From contig JASXTE010000017.1 in the NCBI GenBank assembly GCA_030280995.1, forward strand, positions 17,481,498-17,545,497: a DNA stretch of 64,000 bases. The letters are read 5' to 3'. Below the pieces are notes generated by a model. The model had not been told where the DNA came from and ran no database searches. It worked only from the letters and a program-made list of their open reading frames with translations. This DNA is from Hemileia vastatrix (Eukaryota; Basidiomycota; Pucciniomycetes; Pucciniales; Zaghouaniaceae). This document shows, one piece after another, positions 11,041 to 21,480 of the stretch. Each line of letters opens with the position of its first letter. Position 1 is the first letter of the stretch. A program made the translations under genes and the position numbers.

Positions 11041-11045
11041 CAGTG

Positions 11046-11933
11046 TATTACTTTAAGACTTCGAATATTGGTGATTTTTTAATGTTTCACAACTTTCACC
11101 ACCGACCATTCACTGGTATTAATGATTTCTGATTATATTTTTGATCGCATTCTTTAAAAAATTTATCACAAATACTACCCCAATTCAAGAAATGAAAAGG
11201 AGCAAAACTTAGATTTGGTAAAGTAGGGATTAGACGAAGTGGACAGAACTTAGTAAATTGGACAGTTTTAGTGCAGGAGATAGAGCGTCAGTGAGAAGAG
11301 CAGATGAAAGTGTTTTAGTAAGAAAAGAAAGCTGGATGGTGCAATGCAGACTGAAAACTCATTCATATATATACAAAAGAATTACGAGGTGAAAAAAGGC
11401 ATAAATGAAATGTTAGAGTCATTTAGAAAATTGAGCCTTTGAAAAAACTGCACTAATTGAGTTAGAAAATCAATCTCTTTTATGAATCGTGAATTTTTGC
11501 AAAGTATTTCATTGTAAGTTTCTATTTTGGAAATAAACTTTGGTGACTAACTTGAAAAATGGGATCGGTAATTCACCACACAATGAAACTGTGCAAGAGG
11601 GATTTTGGTAAACTTAACACCGACCAAGTGGGTCTATGTTAGAATAATAAATTTTAAAGAAAAATGATGAAAAAAAAGCAGTATCAATGAAAAAGTGTAA
11701 GCCACAGAATATTAAATTCATGAGATCTGAACATTAAAGAAAATTGCAAAGACATTAGAGAAATGTGTTTAATAAAAAGTCATTGAAACCAAGCGCGTGA
11801 AAGGATTCTCGGGATCAAGTAATATTTACCATTGGTCAAAATATCAAACAATGAGAGTAGGTGGATATAGTATCTAAATGTAAATACATAACGAATGTTT
11901 ATCTGAAATCGCTAATTTTTATCCATTCAATAA
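11046..11933. other. Intergenic stretch downstream of GH17-like gene B
   Basis: About 890 bp. A weak patch near 11218-11275 (AAGTGGACAG repeats) resembles copia LTR text and may be a faint solo-LTR trace. No gene was seen. Before the copia insertion, this segment and 4772-5543 were one spacer of about 1.66 kb between the paralogues. Confidence 0.5.
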
Positions 11934-13574
11934 TCAACATGTGATGATGGGATTAAAAGGGAATTTTTCGACTCCCTCCCGGGAGAGAAGCCCCCAACCA
12001 GGTAGTGTTTTCTCATAAAAGACTTGACAAGGTGTGATCAAATATTTCTAAATTATCCTTTCCCCTCACTTTGATCAACAAGTAACAGAAAAAAGACTTA
12101 CTCTGTGCAAACCATCCAATCGACCTCTTTTTAAAATAGGGGCAGTGTTGGTTTAGGAGCTCAAAATAATCATGCTCTTGCTGAACGTTTGCGACGGCTC
12201 TTGGTGAGTTAGCTTTCCATGTTCCAGTGTTACTTGGCCATCCAGTTTGAGCGATGGTAACTGGCAGTTTGTAACCCCCCAATTCTATCCCGAATTTAGT
12301 GGACCAATCAACAGTCTCCCAACATTTTTTGGCGACGGTAGCTTTTCCCTCAAAGAAAGGTAAAACGTTGAGATCAATTTCTTGCAGCTGGCGCACTAAT
12401 TCCGTGGCGTTTTTGGCTGCCTGAAAACCAGCAGGCATCTGCAATAGATTACATGCCCAGAAACACGTCATTTATCAGCTTTGTATGCTTCCGTTCATGA
12501 AAGATTAAAATTGATCAGAAAAAATAAACACACTTCAGATATGGCTACAGGAATTCCATATGAGGCCACTTGTTTCCTCAGTTTTTTAACTTCTTTAGCC
12601 ATTTTAGACACAGGTAACACTTTATCAAAGAGCGGCTCAGACCCGAAAGAAATTTGTCTTATTAAATATGGAGCCTAGATAATAAAATTTAAAATTATGA
12701 AAAAAAATCTGTAGAAGCATATAAAGTATGATGGTAAAAGTATGGGTACGCACTTTCGGATTTTTTCTAATCGTTTTTATCAGTCCATCCTTTTTTTTTA
12801 TCCATCCATCGCCACCTTTATGGATATTTTAAACGAAAAATTATCAGCCAATAAACGCAGTAGAGAGTCTATGGTTTTTGCTTATTCAAAATGATCCATT
12901 CACCATTGAATCCAAACCAAATCAGGGCGTATACACCAATCTCGACCTTCTCTGCGGCAGCCAATATTTCATCATAGTAATTGTTGTTTTTCTCACATCC
13001 GCCGTAAATTCTGACATATCTTGCCCCCGTTTTCCTCTTCATCCATAAGAAATCTTTTTCTAATATTTTCCTGGATTGGCACTTGGTTACCTAAAGTAAG
13101 AAGGTCGAACTATTAAGTTTAGTAGTTTATACTTACTGACAGCATTAATAAACAATTACATCATAGCTATATCCGAGCCAGCCGTACTCTTGCGATTTTT
13201 TGCACCACCAATCTTTCAATGGCGGTAATTTAGAGTGGTTTTTGAAGAAAATCCTGTTTCGGGAGCCAGGAAAGCAACTATCACCACCATTACGGGACGC
13301 ATGCCCCACCCTTAGATTATTGCTTTTTCTAGAATTTTTTGAGATTTTCAAGTCTGATATATAAATTAGGCCAACAATCAACTCAGGGTTTATATTTAAG
13401 ATGAAATTTTTCATGATTTTAATAAACGTGCGAAAGCATGTATAATAAAATCTGCAGAAGAAAAAAAAGCAAATTAAACTCACTTTCTGGTTGTGCGCTC
13501 GAAGGATCCAGATTCAATAGACATTCTACAAGATACAAAATCAAAATATATGTTAACTTAATATTGAATAACAT
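11934..13574 (-). CDS. Secreted GH17-like protein (paralogue B), nucleophile Glu replaced by Gln
   Basis: Seven exons: 13484-13574, 13160-13353, 12904-13090, 12754-12815, 12534-12674, 12102-12438 and 11934-12022. They join in frame to 367 codons including the stop. Exons 3 to 7 are 187, 62, 141, 337 and 89 bp, the same as in paralogue A. An N-terminal hydrophobic signal peptide ends around SSAQPE. VRIYG and VYALIWFGFNG strands are present. The acid/base motif GSEPLF has Glu at about 191. The nucleophile strand reads IAQTGWPS, with Gln at about 289. The C-terminus ends in FYEKTLPGWGLL and a final Cys, as in paralogue A. It is the tandem duplicate of gene A on the same strand. Intact splice sites and frames over two diverged copies argue that the protein is, or was until recently, under selection. 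Confidence 0.88.
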
Positions 13575-14718
13575 AGCTTTTATTTATTATCACTAAATTT
13601 TGCAATCAATTTTAATAGATGTCAAAACAGTTATTTTTGAGGTTTTCTTATTAATCCACAATTTTTAATTTTTCTAATTCTACGAAGCTACTAGCTTCTC
13701 TTTATAATCTTTGATCCCAAATCTGTTTTTCACTAAAAAAATTCTATTCAATTTTTTTACAACCAATCTTAGATGTAAGCAATCAGAACTTGCAATCTAT
13801 TCAATAGAATTATAAAAATGAGACAGCCAGGACTTCCTGGTGTGAACGGGTTTAAGGTTCAAAAGATCCCTAATTAGCTTGAAATTTAGTAGATTAAGTA
13901 AGGATTCATCTGAAGAAAAAATATTTATATAACTTTGTCTTCTTTCTGCCTAAGAAGTGGATGAAATAATTACCCCAAATGTCATAAATGAACAAATAGC
14001 GACTCAGCAACAAAGATATACAGATATAACCATACGCCCGGCAAAGCGGAGAGGTTACAGCAGTAGGAAAAAGTACATAAATTCCAATTTCATAGTATTA
14101 ATTAAACAAAAATATCTCTCTAAATCAAAAATTGAGAAGAGCAACTCAGCGTAACTCATGTGAAAGGGATAATCCGAAAAAACCGAGGGTATCAAGAACA
14201 GACTAGCTATTAAACCGCATATAGAGCCTCGAAATCAAAATAATGACGCATCAACAGGATATATCGCTGGTATTGTCGTGGAGCCTACCTCGTACTGAGT
14301 TTCTTAGTTCGGTTATTAGTGTTTAAAGAAGCGAAACCTGTGGAGCACGAGAAATTCAACACACCAATAAAATGAAACTCCTTTTTTACCTGAAATGTAA
14401 AGCTAAACATAATTAAAATAAATCTCTAACAGAACAAAAAAACTCAATTTGTATTGTTGTTTAAAGGTTGGTTTGTACCATTTCCTTTTATTGTAATACT
14501 TGAAAGATGATGATACAGTTACATCTGAAAATTTTGAAATATTTGAAATATAAAATAAGTAAGCAATATTTTTTCCAGGACAACAACTACCCTATTTTGC
14601 AAGACTGGGCGATTCTCATATCTTTCCTGTCTTTGAGACAGAATTGATGGGAATTTAACTTGGCCTTTGCCTATTCCTGAAGAATCCGTTCCATTCCTTA
14701 TACAACACACTCACTCTA
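13575..14718. other. Upstream region of GH17-like gene B, no gene recognised
   Basis: About 1.1 kb of AT-rich sequence that should include the promoter of paralogue B. A 65-codon plus-strand frame at 13957-14154 has no recognisable domain and is not called. Nothing else stands out. Confidence 0.5.
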
Positions 14719-15565
14719 ATTACAGATAGCCAATCGGTAGCCAAAGCCCTCTCGGCTGCGTCCCCAATCACCAACAATCTGACTATCTTTTCCTCCATTG
14801 CAACCACAATTCACTCACTTCTCCTGGCAAACCCCTCCATATCCCTCATCCTCCAATGCTGCCCTGGTTACACAGGTATCCCTGGAAATGAGGTTGCGGA
14901 TAAGTTAGCCAATGGATCCCACCCCATGGCCGCATCAGCTGAGTCTCTCCTTTCCTTTCACCCACCACCCCGTCAGTTTCTGCACCGAAATCATATATCA
15001 AATCACATTCAAAAAACCTCTTTCTCTCCCCACCTAACAGCGACTCCCTGAAAAAACTGAGAGGGAAATACAACCCCTCTCAATCCCTCAAAGTCCTGAC
15101 CACTCTTCCCAGAGCACCTGCCACTGTCATTGAACAATGCCGCTCAGGCCATTCCCCCCTTGAAACCTTCCTATTCCGCTTCAAAGCGGTGGATTCCCCC
15201 CTATGTTCTCTTTGTTCTCTTAGCCCAACAGATACCCCTGGACATTTACATTTATTTTTTTCCCAGCATACGACTTAGAGGGAAAAGTTCATTTTGACGT
15301 TCCCAAAAAACACTAAATTCCGTTCACTAGCTCGTCCCTTCTAACTACCTCTCCAATTACCCAACATGTTGCCGTATGTTTAATTAACTCAAATGGGTTT
15401 CCCAAAAATGTCAGCCCCTCTCAGTAGTTCTTCTAGATTGTCTTCTTTTAAATGCCCAGCCCCTTCTCAACTTGTTACTGTCTCTCTTGTACCTACATTT
15501 TCATATTTGTGACAATTCCTTCACGTCCCCAGTTGCGCGAGATTGTATGAAATAATAATAAAAAA
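14719..15565 (+). mobile_element. 3' end of a non-LTR (LINE) retrotransposon, truncated
   Basis: From 14719 one frame encodes an RNase H tail: DSQSVAKAL (catalytic-type Asp), then CPGYTGIPGNEVADKLA, matching the usual LINE motif HxGIxGNExAD with Tyr in place of His. This frame stops at 15049. A shifted frame then gives the C-terminal LINE zinc motif (RSGHSPLETFLFRF ... CSLCSLSPTDTPGHLH), ending at 15276-15278. The copy ends in an AATAATAATAAAAAA-like tail at about 15565. The 5' part with endonuclease and reverse transcriptase is absent, as expected for 5'-truncated LINE insertion. Local base composition is richer in C than its surroundings. It is not functional. Confidence 0.82.
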
Positions 15566-15818
15566 TTCTGAGCAATTCATGAATCATAAATGAATGGATG
15601 GATTGGCACCTGCTAGCAGGTGCTGGGTGTTTTGTCGTGGTGAATGCTAATGCTGAAATGCTGATGACGTTTAGTTGGCTAGCAAATAAACTTTATCTTA
15701 GGGTGTTGGTGGTATGACCCAAAACTATAGATGATCCGGCATAAAATTGATGAATATTTCGTAAATGAGATGAACCTTGATTATTGATGCACGTAGCTTT
15801 GCCGTCGAAATTTCAGAC
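15566..15818. other. Short spacer between LINE stub and MITE
   Basis: No gene or repeat recognised. Confidence 0.5.
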
Positions 15819-15821
15819 TAA

Positions 15822-16243
15822 CACTACGCACCAAGTTAGATATCCCTGATGGGGATATCCAGCGCGAGTTAGGGATATTTTAGGGAGGGAGATAAGATCA
15901 GAAAAATAAATTTAAGAAAAGTAAGTGCAAGAAAAATAAGTGCTAGAAAAGCAAGTGTAAGAAAAACATTTGCAACCATGAGAATTTTTTTTTGAAAAAA
16001 AAAATTGTAAAAAAACAGGAAAAAATAAAAAACGAAATAAAAAATCTTTTTTTTTGAGAAAAAAAAATTGAAAAACTAAATTTCCCTTGGTTGCAAGATA
16101 CATTTCTTACACTTATTTTTCTCACATATTTTTTTGGCACATATTTTCCTTACACTTATTTTTCTATCCTTATGTCCCTCCCTACAATATCCCCAACTCG
16201 CGCTGGATATCCCCATCAGGGATATCTTACTTGGTGCGTAGTG
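15822..16243. mobile_element. 422-bp foldback MITE, PIF/Harbinger-like
   Basis: Long imperfect inverted repeats run from each end almost to the centre. Outer ends are CACTACGCACCAAG and CTTGGTGCGTAGTG, followed inwards by the matching GATATCCCTGATGGGGATATCC and its complement. The 3-bp TAA is duplicated outside both ends (15819-15821 and 16244-16246). TAA/TTA duplications and CAC...GTG ends fit Tourist-type MITEs mobilised by Harbinger transposases. There is no coding capacity. Small open frames read through the A/T-rich arms are artefacts of the repeat. Confidence 0.88.
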
Positions 16244-16246
16244 TAA

Positions 16247-17409
16247 GGTTACATATTCATATCGGCTAGCCGCCGAGCATGGATACGTGCATTGGTTTAA
16301 TATACTTATGATTGTAAAATATTATCCACGTCATCTCTTCACCACTTTATGATATTTCCCTCACTACAAGCTATAAAAAACCCCTGCTTTACTTCGTGAT
16401 TCCATAATGCAAGCAAATCTAAAGATAAAACTTTCAGAAACCGGATAATTTCAAAGATCGAAAGAAATATAATAATGTCATTCATTTTATGAGTCACTTC
16501 TTGCATTTATTGCTATCCAGTAAACCAAAAAGAGAGTATATGCATGTAATACCTTAAAATAAAAGACTAAAAAGGAATTAAAAGTACTAAATATAACAGA
16601 TAATTAAAGAAGATCAGCAGTAGAAATAAAAGGGCTAATTATTCTAAATTTATACATGAAATCACTATCTAAATATGACCAATATTTCCTGAGAAACCAT
16701 TGAGAAACCCAAAATAAGACATGAAATGTGGGGTAGCTGAATGCATCCTCTGGGCAGGCACTTGCAAAGGTGAATCCTTGACTATTTAGACAATTTTAAG
16801 TGTTTTAGTGAATTCTAAGTGCTAACATTGAGGTTATTAATGAAATTAGTGCATATAATGGGGTCAATGCACTAATAATGAAATTAGGACACAGAATAAG
16901 CACCTGTTGCTTATTTTAGTGTGCTTCCAAATATAGGGCATACAATTTGGGGTAATTATAGTGTGAAATTGCTAAATTTTCTAAAAAATGAAGCTATTCA
17001 CATGGGAAAAAATCAGGCAGTATGTGTCTGGTACACAGAAACCATTTCTGTTATGAAAAACATCAATTTTGAAAAGTGTTATTTTTATGCATTTAAGTAG
17101 CCAAATAAATAGTCTTAATTAAGATAAATTTATATTTCAAGGCAAATTTTATATATTATGAAATTTATAGCACATATATTCAACTTTTAAGTGATTTACA
17201 GCACATTTCTTATTTTTTCAATATAAAAATGAAAACAAGAGTTTTAAGTCTACTTAAAAATTGTTTAACCTTATGTTTAAGGTTCTGAAGATTTCCCTAA
17301 CATATTTCAACTTAATATTTATTTCATAATACCTATAAAAGGTGGATATATGCATGTATAGAAGGTATTATAGTGGCATATATTGTATTAAAGCATTAAT
17401 TTCACTTAT
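16247..17409. other. AT-rich stretch, nothing recognised
   Basis: About 1.1 kb without coding signal. It could include the missing left part of the LTR of the gypsy element that follows, but I could not find a matching copy to confirm that. Confidence 0.45.
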
Positions 17410-17669
17410 CACTATGCAATATAGGGGGTGGACTTGCTAGCAAGTCCCCAACCTGAACTCAGACTGAACTCAGATGGAACTCAGACTGAACTCATACTGA
17501 ACTCATACTGAACTCTACTTGAAGACCCACAAAAACTGTTATGCTGAGTGGTGTTCATCCCTGATTGTATGGTTCCTTTGTCAATAGCTCAATGTGTGTT
17601 CAATCTGTGGTGAATTTGAGTCCAAGGTTGCGGACTTGCTAACAAGTCCGCCCCCCATATTGCGCGGTG
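17410..17669. mobile_element. 260-bp MITE with palindromic terminal repeats (empty-site copy)
   Basis: Ends CACTATGCAATATAGGGGGT and its imperfect complement near 17649-17669 (CCCCCCATATTGCGCGGTG). Just inside each end is a palindrome: GGACTTGCTAGCAAGTCC on the left (perfect) and GCGGACTTGCTAACAAGTCCGC on the right (near-perfect). The left interior has repeats of ACTGAACTCAGA/ACTGAACTCATA type. TAT flanks both sides. A second copy at 37292-49478 is split by a gypsy element. This copy shows the uninterrupted target site at 17527-17530 (CCAC). Confidence 0.85.
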
Positions 17670-17777
17670 TATGTATACATCTTGTATATGTTCACTTATT
17701 TTCCACATGTGTAATACATGTGTTTAAAATAATTTATGAGGAATTTTTACTCAGTGCTGGAAATATCCAGCCTGACA
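17670..17777 (-). repeat. 3' LTR remnant of gypsy element A
   Basis: Ends CAGCCTGACA on the plus strand, comparable to CAGCCTGGCTGACA at the LTR end of element C, and is followed by the polypurine tract. Its left edge is obscured by, or lies beyond, the MITE at 17410-17669. Confidence 0.5.
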
Positions 17778-17949
17778 CTCACCCACCCAAAAAAAGGATA
17801 AAAAAGTGATAAATTATACATTTTTTAATATTTAATTTTTAGGTATTCAAAAAATTTTGTAGCATTAAAGAGTAATTCTTTAAAGAAATAAAACATAAAA
17901 AAATATTATGAGTAATGGCTCTAACCCCTCAGCTGGTTGAACAGAGTAT

Positions 17950-18965
17950 TATTTCTGTCCAAATCTTTTAAGAAGGGAGGATAGATTTAAATTTTCATTT
18001 TCAGGTATCCACTTATAAAATTCATTTTATTTTCCTTTATATCTTAATAAATACTCAGTTTCTTTCTGTTTATTAGGGATTCTTTTCTTGAATATTTTTT
18101 CAATCTCTACTTTTTCCACAAGTTCTTCAGGCTGTTTCTAAGGCCTTCCTCTCATTTTTGGAAATTAATCAGAATCATTTGCATGGTAAAGTTTTAATAA
18201 TGAGAGAGGGAAAACTAGATGTTTACTATCACATGGGGCATAAAGCATGACTTCCACAGAATTATTACCAACCTTTTTGTTGAATACAATAGGTCCCACA
18301 AAAGGATCTTTTAATATAACATTGCATTGCAAGTTAAAATGTTGTGTTTAAATAAGGACTTCATCTCCTTTTTATTTAAATTCTTTATTAGATTTATCCC
18401 ATTTTTTCTTTTCATACTCAAATGCTTTTTGAATGAATTCTTCTGCATGCTTTCTAGACATTTGTTGCACATTAATAAAGGATTTATTACCTAGGTGTAT
18501 GTTTATCCTTGGTAATTTGTTTAAATAATTTACTGGTGTATTTGGAACATACCCCAGCCAAAGTTCAAATGGTTTTTTCTCTGTTACAGAATGAGTTGTG
18601 CTATTATAAGAAAATTTAAGGCCAGGAATTAATGTTAACCAGTAATGTGTGAATTTCTCATTGTCTTTTTATTCTAATCCAAAAGCACAATATCTTGTGA
18701 TCATATACTACAGAGAGTGTATCATTCTCTCAGCCAGCCCATCAGTTTGTGGATGGTGTGCTGTAGGAAATTTCAATTGACAAACTGATATTTCCATCAA
18801 AGATGTGCAGAAGTCTGAAGTAAATTTTGGTTCACTTTCAGTGATTATGGATTTGTGAGACCCAGAAGTATTCATCATTTGAGTACACCATATCAATTCC
18901 AAGTCTTTTTCAGATACCTCTTTATGGTTAGGAATACACTTAAAAATTTTTGTTAGTCTATCCAC
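17950..18965 (-). pseudogene. Integrase and C-terminal chromodomain remnant (element A)
   Basis: The integrase core shows MDRLTKIFK, a second-Asp segment altered to TESEPKFTSDF (DRDPKF in relatives, so the Asp is lost), and HHPQTDGLAERM with the catalytic Glu. Further 3' the frame gives the linker typical of this family (LWLGYVPNTP, QQMSRKHAEEFIQKAFEYEKKKW) and then a chromodomain-like end (EIEKIFKKR ... TEYLLRYKGK ... KWIPENE). Chromodomains in such elements steer integration to marked chromatin. Several in-frame stops interrupt it. Confidence 0.75.
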
Positions 18966-19189
18966 AATTACCCAGCAAGAATTGAAGCCTTCTTTTCCTG
19001 CTAATGGCTAGCCAGTTATAAAATCCATGTTTAGAATTTCCCACAGGGATTTTGGCTGCTCTATTTGTTGTAAAATTCCAGCTCTCTTCCCAGTTAATCT
19101 TTTAGATTTTTGGAAAGAGTCACATATGTCAATATATTATTTTAAATCTTCTTTCATGTTTATCCACCAGGCTGTGTTTTTAACCCTAG

Positions 19190-21062
19190 TTAATTTTTTT
19201 TTAAATTAAAATGACCAGCTAAGATTTCATCATGGCAAGTAATTAAAATTAGCTCTTTCAGAGATGGAGGTATAATTATTAAATTACTTAGCTTTTTCTT
19301 GTAATATATGTACCCCTCTTCAATTAAAAATTTACCTTTTTTTGATGCATTTTTATATTTTGGAGATAAAGTTTTAATTAACACACTCATTGAGACATTT
19401 GTTGGATCATTCAAGATGGTTGATATTTTAGACAAATCTTTATCAGATGAATAATTTTCTAATATTTTTTGCATAAATTATTCTTCTAAATACACAATAG
19501 AAATCCTAAATATATGTATTACCTCACTTTCAGGAACATAAGCTTGGTTTTCAGTATCATTTAGAAATGGACTTCTGGATAACAAGTCCAAATTAAAATG
19601 CAATTTTCCTGCTCTATGAGTGATTGTAATCCTCCCACTGTATTCTTTTAAAGCCAGTTGCGATCTAAAAATGTGTTTAGTTGGTGTTTTCATGTTTAGT
19701 AATGAATTTACTGAACTGAAATATGTAATTAATTCAAACATCTGGTCTTAGAGATAGTAATGAAGTTTATCCAGGGCCCACAGAATTGCTAAACATTCCA
19801 GTTAGGTAGAACCATAGTGTTTCTATTAAGGTTCTGTATATATAAAAGATTACTACTTTCACTAATTTACCATTTATTATCTGTTTCTACTGTAAAGCAG
19901 CACCTAACCCTGTAAATCTTGAATCAGTGTACAAGATAAAAGGGAGGTTAAAATCTGGAAGTGCCAATGTTGGATCTAACATAAAAAATTCCTTTAATTT
20001 ATCAAAAGCATGTTGTATTTCATTATTCCAAATGAAGGCCAAATTTTTCCTGATTAATGTTGTTAAAGGGGCCGCATTGGATTAGTAGTTTTTTATATAC
20101 TGCCTATAATATCCACACATGCCTAGAAAGCTTTGAACATCTTTCAAATCTTTTGGTATATTAATGTTTTTATTGCTGCCAATTTATTCTGGTCAACACA
20201 AATTTTTAAGCCAGATAGAACATGTCCAAGTTATTCCAAAGATTGAGACCCAAACTTAAATTTTTTCAATGCTAATGTCATATAAATATCATCTATTTTC
20301 TAGAATAATATTATAAGGTGACTTAAATTTTCATCATATGTTTTTGAAAACACTATGATGTCATCAATATACACTAAGAGACATCCTTCAACCATTTCCT
20401 GATGAAAAACAATATCTATAAATTTTAGGAAGACTGAAGGGGCACTCTTTGGGCCAAAAGGAATTCTCACATATTTATATATTTCCTTGTGTGTGGTTAT
20501 CAGTAAGTAATTATGAGAGCTATTATCCACAGGAATCTGATGGAAACCTTTGTTTCCATCTAGAAAGGAAATATAATTTTCTCCTTGTAAGGTAGAATGA
20601 ATAGAAGCTATCCTTAGTAGAGGGTAAATATCATTTATAGTGAATGTCTTCAGAGCTCTTTAATCACCACATAATCTTGCCTTATCTTTTTCATAAGAGA
20701 TTAAAACTGGTGAAATAAAAAAAATACTTAGGTGTTGTGTCTACTTTTTCAACAATACCCATTTCTAAAAACATTTTAATGTTGTCTTCAATGTCTTTCC
20801 TTTTTTCAGGAGAATCTGGGTAAAGTTTCCTTTTCAAGCTTCCAGGAATATTATCTAAAACACAACTTAAAGAGATTTTGATCTCATTGTCTTTTACCAA
20901 TCCTAGCTCATTTGAACCATGAGCAAATGCCATAGGATAAGATTTCATCAATCTCAAAAAAAAATTTTCTACAATTTTTGAGAGTTGAGGACTGAAAGAG
21001 AATTTTTGGATTTCATTTTCCAATTCTACCACTTCAGAAGTGGTTCTTCAACCTTGGAGTTG
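19190..21062 (-). pseudogene. Reverse transcriptase, RNase H and H2C2 linker remnant (element A)
   Basis: Broken frames carry MVELENEIQKF...GIVEKVDTTPK (RT start, 20691-21032), YVRIPFGPKSAPSVF with the active site VYIDDIIVFSK (20300-20530), then degraded RNase H (FRSQLALKEYSGRITITHRAGKLHFNLDLLSR, 19478-19741) and the H2C2 start (YIYYKKKLSNLIIIPPSLKELI...CHDEILAGHF, 19190-19474). Order and motifs are those of Ty3/gypsy Pol. The YIDD catalytic motif itself survives. Confidence 0.8.
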
Positions 21063-21075
21063 TTCTTTTTTGATA

Positions 21076-21480
21076 TCAATGGAATAAACTGAATTTTCTT
21101 TTTCCATACATTCCTATAGTGAAGCAACTATTTGCAGGATCCAGTTTGATGCCAAAGTTGGTCAATAAGTCATTTCCAATAATAAACCAATCACTACAAT
21201 TATTATTAGCCGTTATTAAAAATTCACATACTGCTCTCATATATCCATTATTGTATTTAAAGAATACTGCAGTTTTACATTTGCCAATTGGATTTAATAC
21301 TGAAACAAAACCCCTCCAGTTCTTTTTCTGTACAAGTTCTAGTTTTTCTTGATACTTGCTATAAATATTCATTAATATATTAATAGAAACTACACTACCT
21401 GCAGCTCCAGTGTCAAGAATGGAATTCATTTCTTTTCCACACATAATAACAGGTGCTCTAATAGGTGTTATTATTTAATT
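21076..21480 (-). pseudogene. Aspartic protease domain (element A)
   Basis: An open stretch with the catalytic motif ILDTGAAGSVVS followed by the flap region and WFIIGNDLLTNFGIKLDP, typical of a gypsy retropepsin. Its own domain looks intact, but it is cut off from gag and RT by stops. Confidence 0.75.

Noticed and set aside
13957..14154. 65-codon plus-strand frame near gene B
   Set aside because: No recognisable feature and no support from context.
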